Source: Wolfiporia cocos
Lineage: Eukaryota > Basidiomycota > Agaricomycetes > Polyporales > Phaeolaceae
Length of the DNA: 64,000 nucleotides
Assembly: GCA_029448655.1 (NCBI GenBank)
Contig: JACCLO010000009.1
Coordinates: forward strand, 2,170,001 to 2,234,000
Direction: 5' to 3'
The stretch's first letter is position 1, and every line of letters starts with the position of its first letter. Positions 22,022 through 33,731 of the stretch are shown here, piece after piece. The position numbers and the translations under genes are program-made. The notes beneath the pieces are model-generated. The model did not search any database. It had not been told where the DNA came from and saw only the letters and a program-made list of their open reading frames with translations.

Positions 22022-23935
22022 ATACTCTCTTTGAGAGATATCTCTTTTTGCCCGACTTATCTGGACGTGACAATAGTAAGTAAAGAAGTGCTTGCGAAGG
22101 AAACGGTGAACGAAACTGAGATCATGCCAAGCCCTAAATCATAGCCAGAATGCATGCTCATAAGTCGCTATTGGCTCGCCTTATGCATGTATTGCATGCG
22201 AATATAGGGTACTAGCTCATGGGTCATGTCTTCGGGGAATGCATGACCCTGCGTATTCATTCAACGAGTTGTGCCGTTGCTGCTATAAGACGCAGGCGTG
22301 ACTGCGGTCATGCTTGTTCTCAGATTCTCAGAACTGCTGGGCCTGTACTGCTTACGTACTGCTGCCCTCATGATCCATGGACAGAAGTATGGGTCTGTGT
22401 GAAACGTGTCAGGCCTCAGGCCTCAGAGAGCACTTTGTTGTCCGCAATCGGACAACCGACGGCGCAGGTTTCGAACATCACAATAAATGCAACCTGTAGC
22501 GCTACGCAAAGACAGGTCATGCTAACACTGTATTGATGCCTCCAGGCCATATATTTACTCCATATTATAAGATAGTGAGTGCTCATACCGTATTCTGAGA
22601 GCTATGACATCGACAAATCCAATCCATGCGCTCTCTAGAAAGGACTCAATTGGCATGGCGTGGTCACTGCTTAGTTAGTCCGAAGGTTCGCATGTAGGGG
22701 CCAATCGGCCGGAAGACCCGTACGTTGGGGTCTTCTTAATTCTAGGTATTGACTCTAGATGTGAGTGCCACATAGCTCTTCTAGGATCAGATCTTCAGAG
22801 ACGACAGCTCTAATCGATATTAATCGCGTGGTTCATCAATATCTTATGCCGAATAGTGGCACGTGTATAGCCAGCTGCCGGCCTCTGCGAAGCCGACCAA
22901 GAAGGCACTACATTCTATCATGAGGAGGACCTGCCATATATATAACCTTTCTGAAATCAGCTTCGCAGATGCCGTATCTCCAACGGGGACTTCATGTGCT
23001 GGATAACAATCAAGTATGCGATTAGTAGATTAGGCGCTTATCTGACGCTGTACAGTTCTACTATATATCTCACTGAAACTGGGATGAACACACTATGACT
23101 CACTAGACACAGTTAATGAAGCCGGGAAGTCTCCAGAACATCCGGGAGATATATATTGCGTGTCGACATTGCAACTCATTGGTGCACCACATTACATTTA
23201 GCAATCTCCGGCACATTTTGCCATTAGTAAGGAGCACATTATGACCGCTCTCTCGCCCATGAAAAGTGACATTCTATGCCAGCTCCGCCCTTGCGGGAGC
23301 CAAAGAATGACGTGTAGTGAAGCATGTTCGCGTAATAAGACAATGCGAGACCAAGGCGGTCAGGCGAAGTCTAGAGTGGAGCATGCAACGTATGAGTCCA
23401 AGGAGTACGGGTTATGTGTCAAAGATTATGTAGCCCTGAGACTTTGATCAGTGGAAATTGTGCCTAGCACATACAACCTCGTCTCAATCCATCATTCATT
23501 GATATACCATGAGCTGCACCGGTCGAGCGCCACTGCGGACAATATTCTCTTTGAAACTTGAGATCAACACGTCACTATAGACAGAGCATACCATGGTGGC
23601 ATTTTACAGGCTCTTATGTTCAAGTTGTATCTCAGCGGTGTAGTAGACAATGGTGATGCGGAGTGCCGCTCTGTCCTGCAAAGCGATTGATCTCAGTCCG
23701 GAGGGAAATGTATAGAAGGCTAATACTGCTGTGAGATAGGAAGTATGTACATACTTCGAAATGGAAAAGAGATCAGTGGCATCACCGTTACTCGTATTCG
23801 ATCCTCTGAACGACCCTGAAGAGATATTCCTGTCAAATCTGGGTGTACTCAACTTCTGAGGGTCGTATCCCATAGAGATAGGGTACCTCCAGGCTGCACT
23901 GAATTATATCGTACCTGCAGTGCACAGTCCAGGGC
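22022..23935. other. Intergenic, no gene recognised
   Basis: Spacer between the start of the broken P450 and the 3' end of P450 copy 2. The longest ORFs are 105 codons (22219-22536, plus) and 89 codons (23873-23604, minus). Neither shows a recognisable motif, and I do not support them as genes. No terminal repeats seen. Confidence 0.45.
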
Positions 23936-26132
23936 TTAACCTCTCTTGAGGCCTTGAACTTCAGCGTCACGTTCTCCGATCGCAGTCAGAGAGAGCAACA
24001 AAGATTCAGCTCTCTCAGATCTCGGTTTGATTGAACAGCGGAATGGATGTGGGTGGCTTGTGCGAAAGTGATCAGCAGTAGACCGGGTACGTTGTGTCAG
24101 AGTGGACAAACCTAATTGTCCCGTTCGTGTACTCAGTTTTAGGCTCGATCACAGCACCGTTTTCGATAGGTTTGGCGATGTTGAAAACGGCAAGGGACAT
24201 AGCGCACACGATAAAGAGAGTCGCATCGGCGAGGTGCATTCCTAGCAATAGCTCAGAGACTCTGAGCTGTGAATGAGAAAAAGTAGAATCGATTACCTGG
24301 ACAGATGCTTGAGATGGCCATGAGCTTGAATCATGAAGAGAGATGTGTTTACCTACCGCCTTCCAGACCCGAATGCAATATTGCGAGGATCAGGCTCTGG
24401 CTGCGTGACGCCGACTTGGAGGAACCGTTCAGGCTTGAACTGCAACGGATCACGATATTTGGTAGCATCATGCATCAGTTTCCTATCGACAGATTAGCAA
24501 TTGTACCGCTCCAGTCTAGTTCACGTACCAAATGTTTGTGATGATGATTGCATCCTTCGGTAGCAGGTAATTATCAAGAATCACGTTGTCTGAGAGGCGG
24601 TGTGCAACACCTTGCCGTCCGTGTGAGTTGAAGCCGTCAGGTAGCATCGCATACGATTTGACTAACCTGCAGGAGCAACGGGATTCCATCGCAATACTTC
24701 GAGGCATATAGCATTGACGTAGGGTAGCTGGTCGCGATCACGAAGGGATGGAAGCCTTCCAGATCCTATCACACGGTCTAATTCATCGTGCGCCTTTGCT
24801 TGGACTTCTGGGTTGCACATCATGGCCAAGAATAGCGAGCAAACAGCTGACACAGTCTATTGTAGACATTGTCGATCATCAAACTCCTCGAATGATAATA
24901 TAGCAGCTACGCACTGTGTCCGAGCCGCCTAATAGGAGAGAACAGATGATTCACAATCCGTCAAGAGAGACCTCATTGAAAATATCACGTACCAGCGTAT
25001 AGCGCGGTAGCTGCATCTTTCACGAGCTCTTCTTCCTCTTTTGTTTTAGCAGCAGTCAAATTCTGGGCCGTGAAGCTAGACAACGAGTGACCTTCTGACT
25101 AAAAATAAACGATGAAATATGTAGATAAAGAAACGATGTTTATATATGCATACCATCTGATTCCGACTATATTCGAAAGGCTCATTACGCAAGCAATCAA
25201 GTAGTTTCCTTGCAGTTATGGCTGTTTCTCTCCATCGTATGCCTGGAAACCAGACTGGGATGTATTCCACTAGAAAATGATCAGCGTATCAATATATCTC
25301 AAGCGGATATGCCTTGATACGTACGTGAAGGAAAGAGATCGACGAGAAATGCACCTGGCAGTGAAATAATGGTCCATGATTCCATTGCCTTATCTGCCAT
25401 TTTCAGCATTGGATCCTCTTCCTCTCGTACGCGGTACCCATAGATCAACATGAGGATAGTGGCTCCAGCGTTGCTACATGCATCATGAAAAGTGAATCAA
25501 GCGGATCCACAGATCAGTACATACCGCCGTGCTTCGTCTGAGAGTCTCTCAGGGTTGCGCCATACCCTCGATACAAACTCAGACGCCTCCAGCTCCAAGA
25601 CACGGGACAAGGAAGCTATGGCTGCTCGTGTACCCATGTATTTGCTCGTGAGGCGACGGAGAGCCCGGAAACGAGAGGTATGATCCTCTAAAACCATGAC
25701 GCGGTCCCATCCGGCCCATTTTTTGGCCACGACCATACATGGGCGGTCGCTTGAGACTGAGCCCCGTTTCTCCAACAACTCGTTGACACATTCGACTGAG
25801 TTCAGGATGACGATTGTCTGCCCAAAAACAGAGACCGAAATGACGTCACCTATAATAACATTCATTGACCGCCATCACGTCGTTGCAGAGTTCTCACCCC
25901 ATTTCTCGCTCCATTTTGTGAATGTCTTCCAGGCTTGAGATTTAGGCATATCGAAGAGATTGCCTACAAGAGGCAGCCCTTTCGGACCTGGTGGAAAGGT
26001 TCTCATAGTTCTCGTTCGTATATGCTTCGCGACGGAGATGCCAATAAGAAATATGACTGAATATACCACGATCCGTAAGTTGAGGTGCAACACATCAACA
26101 ATGGTAGTCTTGATCTGAGCTGTGATATTCAT
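23936..26132 (-). CDS. Cytochrome P450 monooxygenase, copy 2, complete
   Basis: Paralogue of the P450 at 9237-11390. Twelve exons: 26132-25898, 25849-25525, 25473-25325, 25269-25154, 25098-24993, 24928-24915 (14 nt), 24856-24667, 24610-24529, 24482-24357, 24307-24297 (11 nt), 24241-24112 and 24056-23936. They total 1605 nt, 534 residues. Exons 2-11 have exactly the lengths of copy 1. Motifs: N-terminal anchor, FPPGPKGLPLVGN hinge, GGSDTT I-helix, CLEVLR K-helix, FKPERF, and heme loop AFGSGRRICPG with the cysteine in the 11-nt exon. No stop or frameshift. The 5' exon is longer than in copy 1. Substrate unknown; the array suggests a specialised-metabolism or detoxification role (inference). Confidence 0.94.
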
Positions 26133-26711
26133 GGCGGGGAACGACGTCGGACAGAGCGTTTTGTGCCTACTCGGGCACTGAGTACTGAAGCCTTATATGC
26201 AAGCGTAAGGGAACGTCACGTTTTGCCACCTCATTGTCATGGACATAGCCTAACCCGAACCGATTCATTCATAGTAAGTGGCCGCGAATCATAATCGATT
26301 AATCGGCGGGATGCACACCGCAATCGTTTTCCAACGTTTGCACTTTTTTGAAGCAACCTGTTCGGCTATGTACCACGAACTGTCAAACTTCGGATCTAGG
26401 TGAGGCCGTGGCCCTACCCTGAGATGACAGCCCAAGGGAATCAAGCGAATCACGGCTTATTCATCACAGCGCATGCGGTGTGTCAGAGCAATCAAAACTA
26501 GCGCGTTTGTCCACAGAAGTGATGATGCCCGTAGGGCAATCGCGTGAGGTACGGTACAGAAAATCGAGCAATTTTCGCCCTCGTACGATCTCCGGCTATA
26601 CGATCTCCGGTTCCCGACATGTGCGTGCAACGACCAAGCACGCGCAAGCTCGTCCTCGGCAAATCCATGTTCTAACAGTTGCACTGCTATGGTAGCAGTT
26701 TTTTTATCGGT
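26133..26711. other. Upstream region of P450 copy 2
   Basis: No gene recognised. Contains the presumed promoter of the P450 starting at 26132 and ends at the TA target of the Tc1/mariner-like element. Confidence 0.45.
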
Positions 26712-26713
26712 TA

Positions 26714-27377
26714 CAGTCGTTCCGGAATATAATGACACCTGTCATGAGATTTCTTTCGCACGTCGTTTCGATCTTCCAATGTTCTGAGTCCGTAAGCGCC
26801 ATTAAGCGCCCGTCTCTCACACTTTCACTCCTTCATCCCAAGCACTTTTTCCTGGCATCGAGATGCCCCTACCTCCTGTAGACAAAGACGAGCTATTTTC
26901 AGATCGAATACAAACTCCTGATCCACAAGATCCCGACCAAAAAAATTCGATGAAAATGAGTTTGATGAACTAGAATCTAGCAGTGACTACGATACACGCA
27001 CCTTGTGAATAGAATCCATCACGGCTCGAGTGATAATGCGAATACGTCCTCGCAATAGTGATGGAGGTTTGACGACCCGGCCGAAGTCACCCAAGATTTT
27101 TCGCTAGCGATAAAGACTGCTACGTGAGACTGCTAGAATCTTGCAATGTCGTCCTCATTCCAGCCTCTATTCCACAGCAATATGGCCCAGAATCTCACGT
27201 CTTCACTAATATTCCTATTTCCCTTGACACAGAGAGTGTGATAGTGCGCAGAATCTAGACAATTGCAGTGGAATACAGGTTCGGGCAACGGGCGCTTACG
27301 GGCTCGGAACGAAGATCGACGGGTCGAAACGACGTGCGAAAAAAACTGACAGGTGTCATTATATTCCGGAACGACTG
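26714..27377. mobile_element. Tc1/mariner-like element, internally deleted
   Basis: The termini are perfect 32-bp inverted repeats starting CAGTCGTTCCGGAATATAAT, flanked by TA on each side (26712-26713 and 27378-27379), the standard Tc1/mariner target. On the minus strand around 27270-26990 lies a decayed helix-turn-helix remnant: RNISEDVR, LLWNRGWNEDDIARF followed by a stop, then a shifted VVKPPSLLRGRIRIITRAV. This matches the DNA-binding part of basidiomycete DDE_3 transposases (family knowledge). The catalytic part is missing. A related partial terminus (TTTTCCGGAACGG) occurs near 27481. Confidence 0.75.
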
Positions 27378-27379
27378 TA

Positions 27380-28395
27380 ATAGAGCATTGTGATCGAGAA
27401 GCGTGGCGCAGAGTGTCGGGATGCAGCAGCTCCCTTACATAATATGCCCCAGATCTCGGTAACAGTGCACATGTCAGTATTTTCCGGAACGGCTAAGTTC
27501 CACAATCAACGATGGCGATGTTCGTTCTATTACGATTGACTGATGCTCACATGACTTGCACAGGGTCGACATAACACCGAGCCAAGACACTTGCATCACA
27601 GAACTAAGTTTGCCCTGTTCAACCATCTTGCTTTGCTTGAAAATACATCAACCGGGAGAAGCAGGATCGAGCGCCTGGTAGCACCATCCACTTTACATAT
27701 TTGCAGAGTGTCAGCTAGGAGTCGAGCGGGAGGATGCGCAGCAAGGAGTGGCTGTCTCCGGACTGTGGATGTGCCATCGGACCTTGAAGGCACCAACCGC
27801 GCTCCACATTACCCCACGCCTCAACAACTCCACAACCCGTGGCCGATGGCGGGCTCCACAGGCCTGCGAAAACACCCTGTTGTGAACTAGCTTCGTTAAC
27901 GACATGATATTGCTCCGCACATTGAATCACATCAGCGCCTCGGACCCTCGGACGTTATCGCTCCTAATCGATGATCGATAATGGAGCACTCCTTTAGTAT
28001 TCTGTGCTGAGTGGTAGCCGTTGCAGTATTCCACGGATGTTCTCAACTGATACAATACACAGAATGCATATTCACCTTCCTGGTCCTTCCATATCCATAC
28101 ATAAGAGGGTTCTCCAAGGCCCTCGGTCGATCAAGCACGCACCCCTGTCATAAGTTTGAAGTCGACATGCCATGAAGCTAGAACAGCATCTTGACTGGTC
28201 TGGATGCTACACAAATGCAGGTACTGTATGGACGGGCGATAGCCTTGCGAATATAACACACATGACAATGCCAGGATTGTACGTATTGTTTTACTCGCCC
28301 CGCCAAGCACAATCGTGCATAGTGCAAGATCGCATTGAGCGCGACGTACGGACTGTCTGAATCTAGGGGTTGTCGACCTGTACGTAATGAGGCGA
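27380..28395. other. No gene recognised
   Basis: Contains a partial terminus related to the Tc1/mariner-like element near 27480. Short ORFs such as 27591-27890 have no supporting motif. Confidence 0.4.
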
Positions 28396-28525
28396 GCGTA
28401 TCTAATGGAGCCGCGGTGTTCCATTGCAATATTTCCAAGCACATCGTATGGAGATACGTCAACCTGTCATGGTCGCTGAGGCCGAGAAGTTGGGTGGTAC
28501 CGACGACAAGGACGATAGTATGCAT
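28396..28525 (-). pseudogene. P450 exon 7 remnant
   Basis: A translated stretch resembles exon 7 of the two intact P450s: LLGLSDHDRLTYLHTMCLEI, containing a degraded ExxR helix (CLEILQW), then NTAAPLD. Neighbouring exons are not recognisable. It is a fourth, nearly erased member of the same-strand P450 array. Confidence 0.6.
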
Positions 28526-28559
28526 AAATTGTTATATATTAAATTGAAATATGGCAGAC

Positions 28560-29714
28560 ATCACCAGACTAGCGGAATATACCAGGTGGCGGCAGCTATA
28601 TTCAAAACCTATCCCGTTCTGGAGTGGCGCCATCCTCCAAGTCCAAGCAAGCTCTAGGAAATGTATCTAGAGGGTTATGAAATTGAGACAAGAGTGCCCT
28701 GTATGAAGGGCGCCAGCAGACCAAAAGATCCCGGAGTTCTGCTCGGAGTTGGTGCAACGTGAAAGTTACGTTACATTTGGTTTGACAGCCTGACATTTGG
28801 TGGCGCCTGCTATTGGTATTGTTGCTTCGTCAAGAACATCGACACTCTTCGGCAGGTTTGCCTTGGGACTTGGGATTGATTTGAGGTTCGGCGCGTCCGG
28901 CGCAAATTCGGCGACTCCGGCGCGATTTCGACTTACTCAGTTCGATTTCGATGGGCGTGCGCAGAACAGAGAGCGCGCACAGGCAGTGACACTTTGCCGG
29001 TATCGGACGCAGGATCGGATGCAGGAACGGCCTGTCAGACCGAGCCCAGATACAAGAGGATTGAGTAGGATGTTACTTGATTAAAACCAAGCTGAGGAGC
29101 AGACTTGGTGGGTTTCTACTATATATACATGAGTCTATGTGTGTCCCTATGTGTCTCGCATACCTGTAATGGTTTTGCGGTGTCTGGGTAGTGAACTTAG
29201 GCTAATAGACTTCGTTAGACCTTTGTCAAGGGTTTCTGGGATTTGTGGCGGATGTAATATGACTGGGATCTGCGATGTGTGGTAACCATGTGTGTTCTAC
29301 TGATCCCTGGATTGTGATTGAGTTAGAATTATATGAATGCTTCCTGGAATGTATAGGTGGTTCTGATATTCTCAGGAATGCTTCTGTGAAGTGTAAATTA
29401 ATGAAAGAAGCGAAATTAGTTCTTGTGTGGCTTTTGACTAAATATATCTCTGGAAGATCAGGAACTTGTTAAACCTTATGTTTGAATGTCGCCTTGTGGT
29501 ATCCTTGTGGTAATGGGATTATTAGAATGTTTCCTTGGGCTTCTGTTATGTTGTGATAGTGGTATAGAGTTCGTTTTCTTGGGGCTTCTGTTATAAATGA
29601 ATTTATCGGTGCTATTGCTTTATGGATTTTATTGGAGGGTTCAGATAGAATTGAGTTATTGTTGGATTGAACCGTTTGGAATGTGGATTTATTATGATTG
29701 GTTCTTAAATCCTG
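28560..29714. other. No gene recognised
   Basis: Composition changes from GC-rich (28800-29050) to T-rich (29100-29700). Short ORFs only (29275-29472, 29597-29902), with no motif. Nothing further can be supported. Confidence 0.4.
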
Positions 29715-30110
29715 ACACGGCCTACCTGAAAAGGCGTAGAGGCCGCGCGCGGAGGGGTGCTGCGTCGTTCACCAGCCTGCCGTTGCGCCGTTGCGGCCTT
29801 TGGCATCGACACTGTCTTCTTGTCAACCCTCCCTCCGCACCCGTTTTTCTCCTCTTCCGATATTTTTCTTTCTGTGGCCTGCAACTTCGTATTTACTGCT
29901 AGCTTTGTGATATCCCCCTGAGGCATACGTCGCTTCCTATGCGCGGCACGTGTGCAGATAATGCGAGATGAATGGGCCGCCCACCCAGCGGCTCATTCAT
30001 CTCCTGCGTTTATGCCCTGCTAATGCCTGTCCCACCAACTGTTGCAGCACGCACAGAGCGTCTAAGCGCTGCCAATTCTAATTGCCTTCGCCACCGCGAC
30101 GACATGCCCC
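29715..30110 (+). repeat. Repeat D, copy 1 (similar to the sequence upstream of Derlin)
   Basis: Patchy but co-linear similarity to 63240-63665. Shared landmarks in the same order: CCGCGCG near the left end, pyrimidine-rich stretches with CCCTCC and TTTCTTTC, GCCGCCCACCC-GCGGCTCAT-CATC, and CGCGACGACATG/TGCGACGACGAG. In the second copy this lies directly upstream of the Derlin gene. Copy 1 has no Derlin coding sequence next to it. Confidence 0.5.
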
Positions 30111-30116
30111 GGGAAT

Positions 30117-30257
30117 GTTGACAGCGAGGCCAAAATGTTTACAGCTATGCCGAGATATTTACAGCTAGGCCGAAATGCTGACAGTCAGGCCAAAATACTG
30201 ACATCTAGGCCGGAATTATGACAGTGGAGCCGAAATCTTATACAGCGAAGTGCGAAT
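30117..30257. repeat. Minisatellite of about 20-bp units
   Basis: About seven imperfect copies of a unit close to TTTACAGCTAGGCCGAAATG. Units differ at several positions, so the array is old. Confidence 0.8.
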
Positions 30258-30635
30258 ATTTGCATCAATGCGAGATTATGACCTCCCAATTTATTTATGT
30301 CTGCTGGCGCACATCATAGCCCTGGATGTATATGCACTTTCCGCGTGTTCATAAGTGCACTCATGTGGTTCATTATACAGTGCATTTATGCCTCACTTTG
30401 CTTCGTGCACGATAGATTCCCACTCTATTCACAGTTACCACGAAGGGTCATGCTGCACTTTGTATCCACGCTACAATAACGGGTACCCGCGACCAGCTAG
30501 TGGATTGGATAAGAAGTCTGCCGGAACAGTTACTATAACAATCTCATAGCTTCAGCAGCAGCCTTCAACGTGAAATATCTTCATCTAACTCCTCTTCGTA
30601 GCTGTACTCTCTCATGTGTGAAAATGAGTGCGCTA

Positions 30636-30778
30636 GATAGCGTACGAACAAGTTCAGCGTTGGCACTCCTAACGGGAGACAACGTCTGTATTCACCTAGA
30701 TAGCGTACGAACAAGCTGTACACTATGTGAGTAACGAGCGGCATAGCTATAGTAATGTATTGGCACTCCTAACGGGAG
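30636..30778. repeat. Duplicated segment
   Basis: CTAGATAGCGTACGAACAAG occurs twice (about 30636 and 30698), and TTGGCACTCCTAACGGGAG occurs twice (30660 and 30760). The copy at 30660 continues into GACAACGTCTG and preserves the uninterrupted target of element A3. Confidence 0.8.
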
Positions 30779-31495
30779 GTAGAGATTCAGTCAATTATCT
30801 TAATCTGCCAACTGCCCTTCGCTTAAGAAATCGCAGTTGCGAGCTAGGTTTGCACGCAGATTAATCTGCTAACTGCGGCAGATTAATCTACTGTGACAAT
30901 AAAATGGTACATCCAGGATTCGAAGCAAGGACCTTAGCACAGATGAGAATAATAGCATCGCAGGGTAATTAGCCAACTGAGCCATATTGCTAACAGTTAC
31001 TGCGGACCAATCAAAAAATATATAACGCAAATTTTACACACAATTTTCGCAAATCATCAAAGTAACTAACTGCTCCAACAAGCATACAGAAATCAATGAT
31101 AGTGGTAGCTTGATTTACCATGCTTGACCTGGAGCAACTCACCATGGAAAATCTGAATACACTGGAATCACAGGTCTTTAGAGGCAGATTCATTTGTATT
31201 TGTGTTATGGATGATGTTAAACTGCGAAAATGAAGTTTACAAAATACTCTATATATTGCTTAAAATGGGGCGGACACTAGTTCCACTGTAGCTCAGTTGG
31301 CTAATGTATGCTGCGATGCTCTTATTCTGATCTGCACTAAGGTCCTTGGTTCGACCCCGGGATGTACCATTTTATTGTCACAGTAGATTAATCTGCCGCA
31401 GTTAGCAGATTAATCTGCGTGCAAACCTAGCTCGCAACTGCGATTTCTTAAGCGAAGGGCAGTTGGCAGATTAAGATAATTGACTGAAGTCCCTC
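30779..31495. mobile_element. Element A3: TIR element with tRNA-like ends
   Basis: 717 bp with a perfect 7-bp duplication ACGGGAG (30772-30778 and 31496-31502). The empty target is present nearby at about 30668-30684. Structure is as in A2: long inverted repeats with the core CAGTCAATTATCTTAATCTG, outward tRNA-like sequences, and a conserved 60-codon ORF on the minus strand (31193-31011). Confidence 0.87.
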
Positions 31496-31932
31496 ACGGG
31501 AGACAACGTCTGATTGTCGGGAAAACCGAGCGCGCGTTGCAACGCGTTGCAACTAGTACTAATGAACACGTAATCAATATAAATTGCAACTAAATACAAT
31601 CAATTGTAAACAAGTTGTAACACACACGCGGCGCTTCCAATCGAGGTCAGGTGATTGCTGAGAGAGAGAGAGAGACAACCATTTATACCCCGCAGTCAGT
31701 ATACTATGTACATGTGTGGCAGCTGCTAGAGCCCATGATCGAAGGTAAAGAGTATCGCAAATATGAGTAGGGTGGTGTTAGCGATGGGACGTCTATTAGT
31801 CGTGGTGAAAGGGGAAGGGGTCGAAGGTACTCCGAAGGAGTGGAACTAACGTCATATGGGCCCCGAGTTAGGCCGACGCTTGTTCAATAAATACTTGGGA
31901 ACATGGGTGGAAGATGAGTAGAAAAAGGATAA

Positions 31933-33061
31933 CTATGACGCAGAAGTACTCGCTGCAGAGAAGGGTGTGGAGGCGACGATCTCCCAAGAGATCTGAGGGT
32001 TGAATACGTCACGTTTGCGGGCGATGCGTTGGACGCCGGCAAGAGATTCTTCAATGTGTTCGAGGATGACGTGTGTGTCGTCGTCTGGGAAGGATACGTA
32101 AATGGAGGATCGGAGCTTCGTGGATTTGTCATTGTACCAGTTGAAGTTGGAGAATTGAATAGGGTCAGTGTGTTGGACGTTGGCACGGTGAAGACGGTAC
32201 CAGAACATGGTGTTCCGGAGTACCTCGTACCATTCCATGCTGAGTAGGTGCGAGTCGTAAGGCTCGGAGGTCACGGAGGGACGTCGAAGGACATTGTTGA
32301 TTTGGAGGGTAAGAGAATGGGTGGGTACGAAGATATGAGGAGGTGTGTACAACACGTTGCCCCACGGTTCGGGGCCGGCGGGTCGTGAATAAAGTGGTCC
32401 TTCCATAGGACCAGTGGGTCGGTCGTAGATAGGTCCTTCCATGGGACCTGCAGGACGGTCGTAAAGGGGCTTCTCGAGGGGGCCAATAGGGTGATCATAC
32501 AGGGGTGGCTTGAGTAGGAATTCGACGGTGTCGACAGAGTCGACAGAGTGATGACTGGGGGTGGGTGATGGGGTACGAGGAGGTGAAGGTTGTGGGGATG
32601 GCATTTGAGGTGGCGTCTCGGGACGATTCGGAACCCAGTGTAGACGTGGCTCGAGCTTCTTCGGGGTGTGTCGGAGAGATCGTTTGGGAACGTGTTTGAG
32701 GTGAGGCGTGGATGGAGTGGTGTGTGGCTTAGGGGTGGAGGGTGTGGGGGGGGGTGGGCAAAGGGTTGTTGAAAGTGGGCGCTAGGAGTGAGGTGAGGTG
32801 GAGCGCAAGGTTGTTGACGTCCTGCTGCAAGGTGAGCAGGGAAGGGAGTTCAGTGTGGGCCAATTCATTGGCACCATGGGTGATAGCGGTGAGAAGGTAG
32901 GATACGTGCATCTTCCAGGGAAGAGCATAAGTTGATGGGGTAGTTTCATGCGCCCGGTGAATGCTTTGGGCGGTGTTGAAAAGTAGATCAAAGGCAAAGG
33001 TAGCGGGGGTGATGTCGTTAGGGACCCTCTGTGTGCCGGGGACGGTGCGTGGGGGGTTCAT
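31933..33061 (-). pseudogene. Proline-rich hypothetical ORF with a frameshift in a C tract
   Basis: Function not recognised. The first ORF (33061-32729, 110 codons, starting MNPPRTVPGTQRVP) runs into a run of nine C (minus strand) near 32745. Shifting by one base there opens a proline/basic stretch that continues in frame into the second ORF (32604-31933), for about 375 codons in total. The second part has four 12-residue repeats of the form PLYDRPAGPMEG, then a folded-looking region with MEWYEVLRNTMFWYRLHR and a C terminus rich in acidic and basic residues. The region is bounded by 17-bp direct repeats GTCAGGTGATTGCTGAG (31646-31662 and 33153-33169). The C-tract shift could be a mutation or a sequencing error. 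Confidence 0.5.
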
Positions 33062-33169
33062 GGTGAGGTGGACGATGCGTGGGGGTCGGCGTATGGGTGG
33101 ACGGTACGGGAGCGCCTAAGGCGATGGTGGTGGTAAGAGAGAAAGGAGGGTCGTCAGGTGATTGCTGAG

Positions 33170-33731
33170 GGTGTTCCAATCGCCGGGAGGCGGGGTCGCG
33201 GCCTGCAATCCATTGCAATTGCTATGGAGAGTTTTAATGAGTTACAATTATCTACTAGTGTTGTAGTCAACTCTTGAATTGGAATGACCTTATGTCTGAC
33301 ACTGCCGATTGCAACCGTAACACTTCATTTGGAATCACTTTCCCACACTGATGAGCGCATCGTACTTACCTGGATTGAAAACAGTGAATAAAAAGGCAAT
33401 TATCTGCTATTATCTGGTTTCTACACTTTCTTGTTGATGACATTAGACAGTTTGTTAGTAAATGACACTCACACAATGATGCTCATGTGAGGATTCGAAC
33501 TTACGGCTTCAAGGAGTTACGGCTTACGACTTATGAAAGGAACGAGGTTATCTTCTGACTCAGCTATAGTGACTTTGATAACAAGCAGAGTATCTATAAA
33601 TATCATAAGGTTATACATGGCCCACACCTGTTGATCTGACAGAAGCAGCAGCAGATCCGATTGATTCTTCTTCTGAATCATTACCGCAGATCACTGAAAC
33701 AGCATACCAAAAGTGAAGCCACACATCCCGC
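33170..33731. other. Spacer with a tRNA-like relic
   Basis: No gene recognised. On the minus strand about 33575-33488 there is an A-box-like TATAGCTGAGTCAGAAG and a B-box GTTCGAATCC at tRNA-like spacing. The stems do not pair fully, so I treat it as a tRNA-derived relic. Confidence 0.4.
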
